From Niveispirillum sp943370215 (GTDB lineage: Bacteria > Pseudomonadota > Alphaproteobacteria > Azospirillales > Azospirillaceae), in NCBI GenBank assembly GCA_943370215.1, contig CALRQC020000006.1, positions 1-64,000 of the forward strand: 64,000 nucleotides of DNA, in the 5' to 3' direction. A program made the position numbers and the translations under genes. This document shows positions 48,167-57,518 of the stretch, piece after piece (position 1 is the first letter of the stretch; each line of letters starts with the position of its first letter). Below the pieces are notes generated by a model, which worked only from the letters and a program-made list of their open reading frames with translations, did no database searches and was not told where the DNA came from.

Positions 48167-48376
48167 TCAGACCGCCTTCAGATTGACGGCGGAGGTCTTG
48201 CCCCGGCGCGGATCGCGCTCTTCCTCGAACGAGACCTTCTGGCCTTCGTTCAGGGAAGACATGCCAGCGCGTTCAACGGCGGAGATATGGACGAACACGT
48301 CCGAACCGCCATTTTCCGGCTGAATGAAACCAAAACCCTTGGTGCTGTTGAACCACTTAACGGAACCGATCGGCAT
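48167..48376 (-). CDS. Cold-shock protein (CspA family)
   Basis: The 69-residue CSD protein has RNP1 KGFGFI and RNP2 VFVHIS and begins MPIGSVKWFNSTKGFGF. It is an RNA chaperone. AAGGAGAGG precedes the ATG. The 270-bp region upstream contains several stem-loops (for example TCCAGAT/ATCTGGA and GGCGCGCC), consistent with a structured cold-shock leader. Confidence 0.95.
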   Translation of the reverse strand: MPIGSVKWFNSTKGFGFIQPENGGSDVFVHISAVERAGMSSLNEGQKVSFEEERDPRRGKTSAVNLKAV

Positions 48377-48646
48377 TGTGCCTCTCCTTCGATTTGGGAT
48401 GGCAGCGCGCCACCGGCGCGCCGCATCAGACGTGTCCAGATGGGTCGTCGATCTGGAAACCCGAAGGCAGCAGGCCGGCAGTCCGTAGGAAGAATGACCC
48501 GCTTGATATGGACGCTCCCGCTCCTTCTTGCAAGGGCAATACCGGATATCCCGGTTCTGGCCGCCATGTGTTAACGGGCAGGCTTGCAAAAAGCGGCTTG
48601 ATGCACCTATCTGCGGGGATGCCATTTGCGGGCTTGGGGACAGACC
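48377..48646. other. Structured leader/promoter region of the cold-shock gene
   Basis: On the minus strand the region contains the dyads TCCAGAT...ATCTGGA (about 48435-48460) and a GC-rich palindromic segment close to the start codon. It also holds the plus-strand promoter of the YkgJ-type gene. No other gene is supported. Confidence 0.45.
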
Positions 48647-48958
48647 ATGGACGATTGGGACGGGTTGCCAGCGCTGGCGGATTTTGATTGCCAGGCCTGC
48701 GGGGCCTGCTGCGCCTATTCCGCTGAATGGCCGCGCTTCACGCTGGAAGATGATGCGGATATTGCCCGCATTCCCCCGGCCATGGTGGCGCCCAACGGGT
48801 CGGGGATGCGCTGCGAGGGGGATCGCTGTGTCGCGCTCACCGGCAAGGTGGGGGAGGCGACCGGCTGCGGCATCTATGTGCTGCGGCCGATTGTCTGCCG
48901 GGACTGCCTGCCGGGGGACGAGGCGTGCCTGATGGCCCGCCGGCACCATGGGCTGTGA
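48647..48958 (+). CDS. YkgJ-type cysteine-cluster protein
   Basis: The 103-residue protein has the cysteine pattern DCQACGACC, MRCEGDRCVALTG and PIVCRDCLPGDEAC, typical of the small YkgJ family of putative zinc- or iron-sulfur-binding proteins. The ATG at 48647 follows GGGGA. Function unknown. Confidence 0.85.
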   Translation: MDDWDGLPALADFDCQACGACCAYSAEWPRFTLEDDADIARIPPAMVAPNGSGMRCEGDRCVALTGKVGEATGCGIYVLRPIVCRDCLPGDEACLMARRHHGL

Positions 48959-49076
48959 CCGTTTGCCATCTTTCGTTCAAGTGGCGAAGATTTAATGAAA
49001 ATTCGCGCTGATGCGATTGAGCTTTGGCTGGATATCGTTCAGCCTGAGATTGGGCCAACCGGAGAGGTGGTGCAGG

Positions 49077-50555
49077 ATGGGGCGATCGGGTTTGCAGGGG
49101 AGGTTGGCAGCAACACTGCGCCATGTGACCGATCTGTTCATCCCCAGCCCGATGCGCCAGCCTGGCTTTGATGAAAACCAGCTTCAGCGCGCCCGCGCCT
49201 TTGTACGCATCACCCTGCTGATTCTGGGTGGCCTGCTGGTGATTTCCGGCGTCTGGATCATCAAGGAGGGGCCATCCGCCCCGGCCAGTCTGGCCTGGAT
49301 GATCTATGCCACACTGCTGGCCGCCAATCTGGTGCTGGTGCGGCTGACCGGCCGGTTCCATGCGGTGACGCTGGCCAATAATCTGATGGGGCTCACCGCT
49401 ATCGCCTATCTGCTGAATCTGACCGGCGGGCTGCATTCCCCCCTGTTGCCCCTGTTTCTGGTGGGGGTGGTGACGACGGGCAATTTCGGCGGGAACCGGG
49501 CCATTTTGGTGTTTTTCGGCGGATTCGCCCTGGTCATAACCGGCACTTATTTGTGGCAGCTCTATCGCCCGCCGGTGCCGCCCGATCTTCATTCGCGATT
49601 TATCCTGATGGCGACGGCGATCTTGCTGATGACCCTGGCCACCCTGTCAGCCCAGTCGGCGCGTACCCGCACGCGGCGGCGCCTGCGTGATGCCCGCGAT
49701 GCCGCCGTGGCCGAACGGCGCACGGCGGAGCAGGCGTTGGCCGACCTGCGGGCCGCCCAGTCGCAGATGCTGTTGCAGGAAAAAATGGCCGGGTTGGGCA
49801 GCATGGTGGCCGGGGTGGCGCATGAGGTAAATACGCCCGTCGGGTTAACCGTCACCGGCGCATCCCAATTGCGCGCGGAAACGCAGGAAATCGTGGTGCG
49901 GGTGACGGAAGGCAAGCTGCGTCGGCATGAGCTGGATGATTATCTGCGGCTGGTGGAGGAGCTTTCCGCCTTGATCGAACGCAACGCCTTGCGCGCGGGC
50001 GAACTGATCCAGTCCTTCAAGGATGTGGCGGTGGACCAGTCCAGCGATGCCCGCCGGTCCTTCCGGCTGGGCCGCTATGTCGCGGAGGTACTGGCCAGCC
50101 TGTCGCCACATCTGCGCCGGTCCCAACATAGGGTGGATGTCGATATTCCCGATGGAATCGAGCTGGATGGTTATCCGGGCGCCGTGGCGCAGGTCATCAC
50201 CAATCTGGTGATGAACAGCATCATGCATGGTTATCCCGATGAACGGCCGGGCCATCTGCGCCTGTCGGCGCGGGTGTTGCCGGGGGATCGGGTGGAACTG
50301 GTTTACAGCGATGATGGACAGGGAATTCCCGTCATCCTGTGGGAGCGGATTTTCGAGCCCTTCTTCACCACCAGGCGTGGCAGCGGCGGGTCGGGCCTGG
50401 GGCTCTATCTGCTTTATTCCATCGTCACGGTGCGGCTGGGTGGCACGGTGACGGTGGGCCATGCCCCCCAGGGCGGGGCCCTGTTTACATTGGTATTCCC
50501 CTGCCGGGCGCCGGAAAAGGTTGCGGCTGAAACTTTGCTGGGAAAGCAGGATTGA
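49077..50555 (+). CDS. Six-helix sensor histidine kinase (orphan)
   Basis: The 492-residue kinase has about six membrane helices (residues 45-195), a coiled-coil linker and a kinase core with His249 in GVAHEVNTPVG, a QSFKDVAVD segment, N-box ITNLVMNSIMHGYPDE, G1 DDGQGIPV and G2 GGSGLGLYL. The H-box and QSFK spacing match the kinase at 750-2909, so the two are paralogues. No response regulator is adjacent. The ATG at 49077 follows AGGTGG. Confidence 0.92.
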   Translation: MGRSGLQGRLAATLRHVTDLFIPSPMRQPGFDENQLQRARAFVRITLLILGGLLVISGVWIIKEGPSAPASLAWMIYATLLAANLVLVRLTGRFHAVTLANNLMGLTAIAYLLNLTGGLHSPLLPLFLVGVVTTGNFGGNRAILVFFGGFALVITGTYLWQLYRPPVPPDLHSRFILMATAILLMTLATLSAQSARTRTRRRLRDARDAAVAERRTAEQALADLRAAQSQMLLQEKMAGLGSMVAGVAHEVNTPVGLTVTGASQLRAETQEIVVRVTEGKLRRHELDDYLRLVEELSALIERNALRAGELIQSFKDVAVDQSSDARRSFRLGRYVAEVLASLSPHLRRSQHRVDVDIPDGIELDGYPGAVAQVITNLVMNSIMHGYPDERPGHLRLSARVLPGDRVELVYSDDGQGIPVILWERIFEPFFTTRRGSGGSGLGLYLLYSIVTVRLGGTVTVGHAPQGGALFTLVFPCRAPEKVAAETLLGKQD

Positions 50556-50692
50556 TCCATGACAATAGTACGCGCGGGGCGGGAATTGGTCTGTGCCCGG
50601 CTTGCGCCGGCCGACCGGTTCCGCCTAATCTGACGCCCGAGGGCAGGGACGGGTGAAACAACCTGTCAAACACGCTTTCAAGGAGAGGAACC

Positions 50693-51868
50693 ATGGTTGA
50701 AGTGGTAATTGCCGGTGCGGCCCGTACCGCCATCGGGTCTTTCAACGGCGCGTTCGCCGGTGTGCCGGCCGCCAAGCTGGGCGAGGTCGCCATTCGGGAG
50801 GCGCTGGCCCGCGCGCAGACCGATGCCGCCGAAGTCTCCGAAGTGGTGATGGGCCATGTGCTGACCGCCGGCCTGGGCCAGAATCCGGTGCGTCAGGCCG
50901 CCATCGCCGCTGGCATCCCGTCCAGCCGCACGGCCTTTGCCATTAACCAGATTTGCGGTTCCGGCCTGCGCGCCGTGGCGCTGGGCTATCAGTCGCTGCT
51001 GCTGGGTGACACTGATGTGGTGGTGGCCGGCGGTCAGGAAAGCATGTCGCTGTCCCCGCACGCCATCTATATGCGTGGCGGCACCAAGATGGGTGACGCC
51101 GCCCTGGTCGACACCATGATCAAGGACGGCCTGTGGGATGCCTTCAACGGCTATCACATGGGCGTCACCGCCGAGAATGTGGCGGAGAAGTTCCAGATCA
51201 GCCGCGAGGAGCAGGACGCCTTTGCCGCGGGCTCGCAGCAGAAGGCCGAAGCCGCGCAGAAGGAAGGTCGCTTCAAGGCCGAAATCGCCGCCGTCACCAT
51301 CGCCAGCCGCAAGGGCGATGTGGTGGTGGATGCCGATGAATATCCCAAGCATGGCACCACGGCGGAGACGCTGGCCAAGCTGAAGCCCGCCTTCAAGAAG
51401 GATGGCACCGTCACCGCCGGCAATGCGTCCGGCATCAATGACGGTGCGGCTGCCCTGGTGCTGATGCGCGCCGACAATGCCGCCAAGCGCGGCGTGCAGC
51501 CGCTGGCCCGCATCGTCAGTTGGGCCACCGCCGGCGTCGATCCCTCCATCATGGGCACCGGCCCCATCCCGGCGTCGCGCGAAGCGCTGCGCAAGGCCGG
51601 CTGGTCCATCGACCAGTTGGACCTGATCGAGGCGAATGAGGCATTTGCCGCCCAGGCCCTGGCCGTGAACAAGGATCTGGGCTGGGATCCGGCCAAGGTG
51701 AATGTCAATGGCGGCGCCATTGCGCTGGGTCACCCGATCGGTGCGTCGGGTGCCCGTGTGCTGGTGACCCTGTTGCATGAAATGGCCCGCCGCGACGCCA
51801 AGAAGGGTCTGGCGACCCTGTGCATTGGCGGCGGCATGGGTGTCGCGCTCTGCGTGGAGCGCGACTGA
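50693..51868 (+). CDS. phaA: Acetyl-CoA acetyltransferase (beta-ketothiolase)
   Basis: The 391-residue thiolase condenses two acetyl-CoA to acetoacetyl-CoA. Catalytic residues are Cys88 (NQICGSGLRAVALG), His347 (ALGHPIGASGAR) and Cys377 (CIGGGMGVALCVE). A strong AAGGAGAGG precedes the ATG. The reductase gene phaB follows 87 bp downstream, so this is the poly-hydroxybutyrate precursor operon. Confidence 0.97.
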   Translation: MVEVVIAGAARTAIGSFNGAFAGVPAAKLGEVAIREALARAQTDAAEVSEVVMGHVLTAGLGQNPVRQAAIAAGIPSSRTAFAINQICGSGLRAVALGYQSLLLGDTDVVVAGGQESMSLSPHAIYMRGGTKMGDAALVDTMIKDGLWDAFNGYHMGVTAENVAEKFQISREEQDAFAAGSQQKAEAAQKEGRFKAEIAAVTIASRKGDVVVDADEYPKHGTTAETLAKLKPAFKKDGTVTAGNASGINDGAAALVLMRADNAAKRGVQPLARIVSWATAGVDPSIMGTGPIPASREALRKAGWSIDQLDLIEANEAFAAQALAVNKDLGWDPAKVNVNGGAIALGHPIGASGARVLVTLLHEMARRDAKKGLATLCIGGGMGVALCVERD

Positions 51869-51879
51869 GCGTCAAAAAC

Positions 51880-51912
51880 GGCCCCTGCCGGCCTGATCGC
51901 CGGCGGGGGGCC
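51880..51912 (+). other. Stem-loop between phaA and phaB
   Basis: GGCCCCTGCCGGC and GCCGGCGGGGGGCC pair around the CTGATC centre and are followed by CACCCTTTTAAT. It may be a partial terminator or processing site that sets the phaA:phaB ratio. Confidence 0.5.
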
Positions 51913-51955
51913 ACCCTTTTAATATCCAAGCAATTCACAACCACGGGGGAAACAA

Positions 51956-52678
51956 ATGGCACGAGTGGCTTTGGTAACGGGTGGTACGCGCGGCATTGGC
52001 GAGGCGATTTCCGTCGCGCTGAAGAATGCCGGTTATATTGTCGCTGCCAATTACGCTGGCAATGACGAGGCCGCCCGTCAGTTCACCGAACGGACCGGCA
52101 TTGCCGCCTATAAGTTCGACGTGTCCGACCCGAACGCGGTGAATGAGTCCGTGGCCAAGATCGAGGCGGAGCTGGGCCCCGTCGATGTGCTGGTCAATAA
52201 TGCCGGTATCACCCGCGACGGCGTGATGCACCGGATGAATTTTGAACAGTGGAACGCGGTGATCCAGACCAACCTGTCCAGTTGCTTCAATACCTGCCGC
52301 GCCGTGATTGACGGGATGCGCGCCCGCAATTTCGGCCGCATCGTCAATATCGGTTCCATCAATGGTCAGGCCGGCCAGTATGGCCAGGTGAACTATGCCG
52401 CTGCCAAGTCCGGCATCCATGGTTTCACCAAGGCCTTGGCCCAGGAAGGGGCCGCCAAGGGCATCACCGTGAACGCCATTGCGCCGGGCTATATCGACAC
52501 GGACATGGTGCGCGCCGTGCCGCCCAACGTGCTGGAAAAGATCGTCGCCAAGGTGCCGGTCGGCCGTCTGGGCAAGGCGGAGGAAATCGCCCGCGGCGTG
52601 CTGTTCCTGGTGGCGGATGATGCCGGTTTCGTCACCGGTTCCACCCTGTCCATCAATGGTGGCCAGCACATGTATTAA
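51956..52678 (+). CDS. phaB: Acetoacetyl-CoA reductase
   Basis: The 240-residue NADPH-dependent SDR reduces acetoacetyl-CoA to 3-hydroxybutyryl-CoA. Motifs are VTGGTRGIGEAI, VNNAGITRDGVMHRM, the active serine in NIGSINGQAG and Y-x3-K in NYAAAKSG. The C-terminal STLSINGGQHMY is typical of PhaB. It is the second gene of phaAB and ends at a strong terminator. Confidence 0.97.
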   Translation: MARVALVTGGTRGIGEAISVALKNAGYIVAANYAGNDEAARQFTERTGIAAYKFDVSDPNAVNESVAKIEAELGPVDVLVNNAGITRDGVMHRMNFEQWNAVIQTNLSSCFNTCRAVIDGMRARNFGRIVNIGSINGQAGQYGQVNYAAAKSGIHGFTKALAQEGAAKGITVNAIAPGYIDTDMVRAVPPNVLEKIVAKVPVGRLGKAEEIARGVLFLVADDAGFVTGSTLSINGGQHMY

Positions 52679-52704
52679 TCCCGGCGGTTTCCCGCTGGAA
52701 AGTC

Positions 52705-52738
52705 AAACCCCCGCCGGTTCTATCGGCGGGGGTTTTTC
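52705..52738 (+). terminator. Intrinsic terminator of phaAB
   Basis: ACCCCCGCCG and CGGCGGGGGT form a stem around GTTCTAT, followed by TTTTTC. Confidence 0.93.
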
Positions 52739-52746
52739 ATGGATAA

Positions 52747-53190
52747 ATGAACATCATGCCAATCCCCCTGATCCATCCCCGTGTCGGCGTCGGCGCCATC
52801 GTATGGAAGGGCGATCAGATCCTGTTGATCCAGCGCGGCAAACCGCCGGGTGAGGGGGAATGGTCCCTGCCCGGTGGTTCCCAGGAACTGGGGGAGACGC
52901 TGTTTCAGGCCGCCATCCGGGAGGTGCGGGAGGAAACAGGCGTGGAGGCGGTGGCACTGTCCGTGCTGACGGCGGTGGACAATATCGTCCATGATGCCGC
53001 CGGCGCCCTGCTGTTCCATTACACCATCGTGGATGTGGTGGCCGAATGGCGGGCGGGGGAGCCGGTGGCCGGCGATGATGCCCGCGCTGTCTGCTGGGCG
53101 GGGCCCGCTGAATGGGAAAGGTTGGTGGCCTGGGGCCCCTTGCGCGATGTGCTGCGCCTGGCCTGGGCGCAGCGGCAGGCTTCTCGGTAA
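52747..53190 (+). CDS. NUDIX hydrolase
   Basis: The 147-residue enzyme contains a full NUDIX box (G-x5-E-x7-REVREETG, starting GSQELGETL). It has the start HPRVGVGAIVWKGDQILLIQRGK common to ADP-ribose or nucleotide pyrophosphatases. Substrate unknown. Confidence 0.93.
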   Translation: MNIMPIPLIHPRVGVGAIVWKGDQILLIQRGKPPGEGEWSLPGGSQELGETLFQAAIREVREETGVEAVALSVLTAVDNIVHDAAGALLFHYTIVDVVAEWRAGEPVAGDDARAVCWAGPAEWERLVAWGPLRDVLRLAWAQRQASR

Positions 53191-53200
53191 GAAAACAATG

Positions 53201-53223
53201 CCCCGGACGGGGTGCGTCCGGGG
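53201..53223. terminator. Convergent stem-loop between the NUDIX and lipoprotein genes
   Basis: CCCCGGAC and GTCCGGGG form a stem around GGGGTGC. No T-tract follows; it may serve as a weak two-way terminator. Confidence 0.5.
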
Positions 53224-53235
53224 CCTGGGCCGATC

Positions 53236-53475
53236 TTAATTCTTATGCTCGGTCGCCTCGTCGATCTTCTCGGCGGCCTTTTCCTTGGTCTCCTCAATCT
53301 TCTCAGCCGCTTTGTCGGTGGCGTTTTCGATTTTGTCGGCGGCCTTTTCCGCTGCTTTGTCGATCTTTTCCCCCGCGCGTTCGGCCGGCCCTTCCTTGTC
53401 GCAGGCGGTCAGCGCCAGCGGGGTGCCGGCGATCATCAGGATGGCGGCGATGTGGGTGCATTTGCGCAACATCAT
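53236..53475 (-). CDS. Small lipoprotein with amphipathic lysine/glutamate repeats
   Basis: The 79-residue protein has a lipoprotein signal (LMIAGTPLALTAC, lipobox LTAC) and then a run of related units (GEKIDKAAEKAADKIENATDKAAEKIEETKEK), an amphipathic helical repeat similar to LEA or apolipoprotein motifs. It is probably attached to the inner or outer membrane. Its function is unknown. Confidence 0.82.
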   Translation of the reverse strand: MMLRKCTHIAAILMIAGTPLALTACDKEGPAERAGEKIDKAAEKAADKIENATDKAAEKIEETKEKAAEKIDEATEHKN

Positions 53476-53717
53476 CTTACAGTCCCCCTTGGGTTAGGCT
53501 TATCGGGGCAGTGGCACGCCGCTTACCCCTTTCACGCCCAGCAAACGGGGGCGATGGGGGGCTTGTTCCCGATCCCCATGAAGATTGCGGGGCCCCGACG
53601 CAACAGGCCCCAACCTGTGATATTTTTACGCCCGTCGTCACGGGAAATTCTTGGAAACCGCACAATCCCCTGGTCAGTTCTTCCCACTTGTTCAATCCAT
53701 CCTTCACAGGTTCCCGG

Positions 53718-54632
53718 ATGCTGCTTTCCCGTCGAACGCTCACCGCTTCGCTTCTCGCCTTGTCCCTTCCCATGCCTGCCCTGGCCCAACAGGCGGCTCC
53801 GCCGCTGGCGCTGGAACGCTCCGCCGTGCATACGCTGACCGCGAAGTCCAACGGCCGCACCTACGATATTTATGTGAAGCTGCCGCCAAAATATGATGCG
53901 CCGGAAAATGCCGGGCGGCGCTATCCGGTGATCTATCTCACCGATGGGGATTATACGTTTCAGGTCGCCTCCGGCGTCACCCGGCTGCCGCATAATGCCG
54001 GCAAGCTGGAACAGGCCATTCTGGTGGGCCTGCCCAATGCCAAGGGCGAAGATGGCATGGCCGCCCGCCGCCGTGACCTGACCCCCTGGGAGAATCCGGC
54101 CATGCCCGGCCCCAATGGCGGCGGCAAGGCCTATGTGGCATTCATCACCGGTCAGGTGCTGCCGCTGATCGATGCGACTTACCGCAGCGATCCGGCCCGG
54201 CGCACCTTTGTCGGCCAATCCTATGGCGGGCTGCTGGGCCTGTGGATTCTGTTCAGCCAGCCGCAGCATTTTTCCAGCTATCTGCTGACCAGCCCCTCCA
54301 TCTGGTATGCCGAAAAGGCGCTGATGGCGCTGGAAGCCGACTATGCGAAGAATCACAAGGAACTGAAGGCCCGGCTGTTCATGGCCACCGGTGCCTTTGA
54401 AGGGGTGAAGAAAGGGGCGCCCAGCCCGCGTTATAATAAGGAAACCGATATGGTGGGCGACCAGCAGAAAATGGCCAAGGGGCTGCGGGCGCGCGGCTAT
54501 CAGGGGTTCCAGGTCCAGGATATGGTGATCCCCGCCACCATCCACGAAACCACCTTTCCCATCGGGCTGGTCTATGGGCTGCAATGGCTCTATGGCCAGG
54601 ATCAGTTATCGGGCTGGGCGCCGGGCGAGTGA
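53718..54632 (+). CDS. Secreted alpha/beta-hydrolase-fold esterase
   Basis: The 304-residue protein has an N-terminal signal (SRRTLTASLLALSLPMPALAQ) with adjacent arginines that may be a Tat signal. The esterase domain is of the IroE/BES1-type: YDIYVKLPPKYDAPENAGRRYPVIYLTDGDYTF, the nucleophile GQSYGGLLGLWILF, TSPSIWYAEKAL and histidine PATIHETTFP. Such enzymes cleave siderophore or other ester bonds in the periplasm. The ATG at 53718 is the only start placing a signal peptide. Confidence 0.85.
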   Translation: MLLSRRTLTASLLALSLPMPALAQQAAPPLALERSAVHTLTAKSNGRTYDIYVKLPPKYDAPENAGRRYPVIYLTDGDYTFQVASGVTRLPHNAGKLEQAILVGLPNAKGEDGMAARRRDLTPWENPAMPGPNGGGKAYVAFITGQVLPLIDATYRSDPARRTFVGQSYGGLLGLWILFSQPQHFSSYLLTSPSIWYAEKALMALEADYAKNHKELKARLFMATGAFEGVKKGAPSPRYNKETDMVGDQQKMAKGLRARGYQGFQVQDMVIPATIHETTFPIGLVYGLQWLYGQDQLSGWAPGE

Positions 54633-54734
54633 GGGACGATATACGGCGGCGACTGCCGCCGCGCGGCCCGTGCCGCGTGAAGCCAAGCCTGCGGATGCAG
54701 GCGCCCGGCGAGTGAGGGGGCAAGCATAAAGCCC

Positions 54735-54780
54735 AAAAACAAAACCCGCCGCCCGTTACCGGGCTGGCGGGTTTTTGTTT
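54735..54780 (-). terminator. Intrinsic terminator of the first tRNA-Thr
   Basis: Read on the minus strand, ACCCGCC...GGCGGGT forms a stem around the central AGCCCGGTAACGGGC hairpin and is followed by TTTGTTTTTG. An almost identical copy lies at 54998-55046. Confidence 0.8.
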
Positions 54781-54791
54781 GATCGGTGAAA

Positions 54792-54867
<76 letters not shown>

Positions 54868-54997
54868 AGCGACATTTCATTTCCCCGCAACCGGATACCG
54901 GCTGTGGGGTGGGCGGCTATTTGCCATCCGGGGCGGGCAAGTGCAAGTGAATTATCACCAGCGCAGATCCGGCCGAACAGCGGGGCTTAACCGCCGT

Positions 54998-55046
54998 CAA
55001 AACAAAACCCGCCGTCCGTTGCCGGGCTGGCGGGCTTTTGTTTTTG
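54998..55046 (-). terminator. Intrinsic terminator of the second tRNA-Thr
   Basis: Copy of the terminator at 54735-54780 with a few substitutions (CCGCCgtccgttgccgggcTGGCGG), followed by CTTTTGTTTTT on the minus strand. Confidence 0.75.
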
Positions 55047-55050
55047 AAAA

Positions 55051-55126
<76 letters not shown>

Positions 55127-55302
55127 AGCGACATTTTCAAACCGCGTCGACGTTGGCGTCGCTGCGGTGGGCGGCTATGTGCCACTCCAGGCCCGCCGGC
55201 GCAAGCGGAAAATTCGCTGCGGCAGGATTTTTTCTGACACCCTTGACGGCGGCGGGTCAAATCGCCTGGAATTCCGCCGGTTTTCAAGGAGCCAACCCCG
55301 CC

Positions 55303-55464
55303 ATGACCAAAGTGCCCCCCAAGAAGGATGATCGTCAGGAACGCCTGGCCCAGGCCCTGCGCGATAATCTGCGCAAGCGCAAGGAACAGAATCGCGCCCG
55401 CGACGATGTGGATGCAAACCCGCCCCCCGCTGCGGAGGGGGATGTGGGTGGCACCACTGCTTGA
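55303..55464 (+). CDS. Small basic/acidic hypothetical protein
   Basis: A 53-codon frame from ATG 55303 encodes a helical, charged peptide (DDRQERLAQALRDNLRKRKEQN) with a Pro-rich tail. AAGGAG lies 12 bases upstream. Short proteins of the type LAxALRxNLRRRK are seen beside murA/dcd in alphaproteobacteria, which supports it as real. Function unknown. Confidence 0.6.
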   Translation: MTKVPPKKDDRQERLAQALRDNLRKRKEQNRARDDVDANPPPAAEGDVGGTTA

Positions 55465-55536
55465 GCCCGGCGGGGCGCTGGGCTACAAACTGTTGCGGCC
55501 CCCAAGATGTGGGGCCTTTTGCCATTGGGGGACATT

Positions 55537-56091
55537 ATGCCGATCATGCCCGATACCTGGATCCGGGAACAGGCGACCAAGAACGGGATGATCGAGCCGT
55601 TCATCGAGGCGCAGAAGCGCGAAGGCGTCATCTCCTACGGCCTGTCCTCCTACGGCTATGACGCGCGCGTGGCCGACGAGTTCAAGATTTTCACCAATGT
55701 CGACAATGCTGTCGTCGATCCCAAGCGCTTCGATGAGACCAGCTTTGTTGATCGCAAGACCGATGTTTGCGTCATCCCGCCCAACAGCTTTGCGCTGGCC
55801 CGCACGGTGGAATATTTCCGCATTCCGCGCGATGTGCTGGTGGTCTGCCTGGGCAAGAGCACCTATGCCCGCTGCGGCCTGATCGTCAATGTCACGCCGC
55901 TGGAACCGGAATGGGAAGGCCATGTGACGCTGGAAATTTCCAACACCACGCCGCTGCCCGCCAAGGTCTATGCCAATGAAGGGCTGTGCCAGTTCCTGTT
56001 CTTCCAGGGGGCCAGCCCGTGCGAGGTCTCCTATGCCGACCGGGCTGGCAAATATATGAAGCAGCGCGGCGTCACCCTGGCGCGGATCTGA
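55537..56091 (+). CDS. dcd: dCTP deaminase
   Basis: The 184-residue trimeric enzyme converts dCTP to dUTP. Motifs are ISYGLSSYGYDARVADEFKIF, DRKTDVCVIPPNSFALA, GKSTYARCGLIVNVTPLEPEWEGHVTLEISN (catalytic Glu) and FLFFQGASPCEVSYADRAGKYM. The ATG at 55537 gives MPIMPDTWIR; the longer frame at 55507 is not needed. It starts the conserved dcd-murA region. Confidence 0.96.
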   Translation: MPIMPDTWIREQATKNGMIEPFIEAQKREGVISYGLSSYGYDARVADEFKIFTNVDNAVVDPKRFDETSFVDRKTDVCVIPPNSFALARTVEYFRIPRDVLVVCLGKSTYARCGLIVNVTPLEPEWEGHVTLEISNTTPLPAKVYANEGLCQFLFFQGASPCEVSYADRAGKYMKQRGVTLARI

Positions 56092-56171
56092 GCAGGCCCC
56101 CGCCCTGCTATCGCCTTTTTGCGGGCCGATAATCCCGGCCCGCCCCCACCAGACATCAGAACCGAACACCC

Positions 56172-57464
56172 ATGGACAAGCTCCTCATCCGCGGCGGCAA
56201 GCCGCTCAAGGGTCAGATCCCCGTCAGCGGTGCCAAGAATGCGGCCCTGCCGCTGCAGGCCGCCTGCCTTCTCACTGATGAGAAGCTGACCCTGACCAAC
56301 CTGCCGCTGCTGGCCGATATCACCACCATGAACCGGCTGCTGGCCCAGCATGGGGTGGAGGTGCATATCAACGGGCGCGACGCCTTCGGGTCCAGCGGCC
56401 GGTCGGTGGAGCTGTTTGCCAACGATATTTTCAACACCACCGCCCCCTATGATCTGGTGCGCAAGATGCGCGCCTCCGTGCTGGTGCTGGGGCCGCTGCT
56501 GGCGCGATTCGGTCAGGCCAAGGTCAGCCTGCCCGGTGGCTGCGCCATCGGCACCCGTCCGGTCGATCTGCATATCAAGGGCCTGCAGGCCATGGGCGCG
56601 CAGATCGATATCGAGGGAGGGTATATCCTGGCCCGCGCCCCGGAAGGCGGCTTGGTGGGGGCGGAGTTCGTCTTCCCGCAGGTCTCCGTCGGGGCCACGG
56701 AAAACCTGATGATGGCTGCCACCCTGGCCAAGGGTGAAACCGTGCTGGTGAATGCCGCCCGTGAACCGGAAATCGGCGATCTGGCCCGCTGCCTGATCGC
56801 CATGGGGGCGGAGATTGAGGGGATCGGGTCCGACCGGCTGGTGATCAAGGGCAAGGACCGGCTGCATGGGGCCACCTATGCCGTGCTGCCCGACCGGATC
56901 GAGGCTGGCACCTTCGCCATGGCCGCCGCCATCACCGGCGGTGAGCTGGAATTGCTGGGCGCCAAGCTGGACGATCTGAAGGCCGTGGCCAAGACGCTGG
57001 CCGCCGCCAATGTGAAGGTGTCAGAGACGGCAAACGGCCTGCTGGTTTCCGCCACCGCCGGGGAGCTGGTGGGCGTGGATGTGATGACGGAGCCGTTCCC
57101 CGGTTTCCCCACCGATCTGCAGGCGCAGATGATGGCGCTGATGTGCGTCGCCAAGGGTGCCTCCATGATCACGGAGACGATTTTCGAGAATCGCTTCATG
57201 CATGTGCCGGAACTGGCGCGCATGGGGGCGAACATCACCGTTCATGGCTCGTCGGCCCTGGTGCGCGGCGTGCCGCGGCTGACGGGGGCCCCGGTGATGG
57301 CGACCGATTTGCGCGCCTCGGTATCGCTGGTGCTGGCCGGTCTGGCGGCACAGGGCGAAACGGTGGTGAACCGCATCTATCACCTGGATCGCGGGTACGA
57401 GCGGATTGAACATAAGCTGGCCGCCTGCGGGGCGGATATGGAGCGGGTGAAGGAAGCGGATTGA
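56172..57464 (+). CDS. murA: UDP-N-acetylglucosamine 1-carboxyvinyltransferase
   Basis: The 430-residue EPSP-synthase-fold enzyme makes the first committed step of peptidoglycan synthesis. The fosfomycin-target cysteine is present in LPGGCAIGTRPVDLH. Other blocks are GAKNAALPLQAACLL, TEPFPGFPTDLQAQMMA and FENRFMHVPELARMGA. It starts 80 bp after dcd. The downstream order DUF2948-hisG-hisD-UPF0262 is conserved in alphaproteobacteria. Confidence 0.97.
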   Translation: MDKLLIRGGKPLKGQIPVSGAKNAALPLQAACLLTDEKLTLTNLPLLADITTMNRLLAQHGVEVHINGRDAFGSSGRSVELFANDIFNTTAPYDLVRKMRASVLVLGPLLARFGQAKVSLPGGCAIGTRPVDLHIKGLQAMGAQIDIEGGYILARAPEGGLVGAEFVFPQVSVGATENLMMAATLAKGETVLVNAAREPEIGDLARCLIAMGAEIEGIGSDRLVIKGKDRLHGATYAVLPDRIEAGTFAMAAAITGGELELLGAKLDDLKAVAKTLAAANVKVSETANGLLVSATAGELVGVDVMTEPFPGFPTDLQAQMMALMCVAKGASMITETIFENRFMHVPELARMGANITVHGSSALVRGVPRLTGAPVMATDLRASVSLVLAGLAAQGETVVNRIYHLDRGYERIEHKLAACGADMERVKEAD

Positions 57465-57518
57465 GGGGGGATAAAGCCCCTCTTTCAGCTTGAGATTTCT
57501 TTCGCGCCGCTTCCTCCT

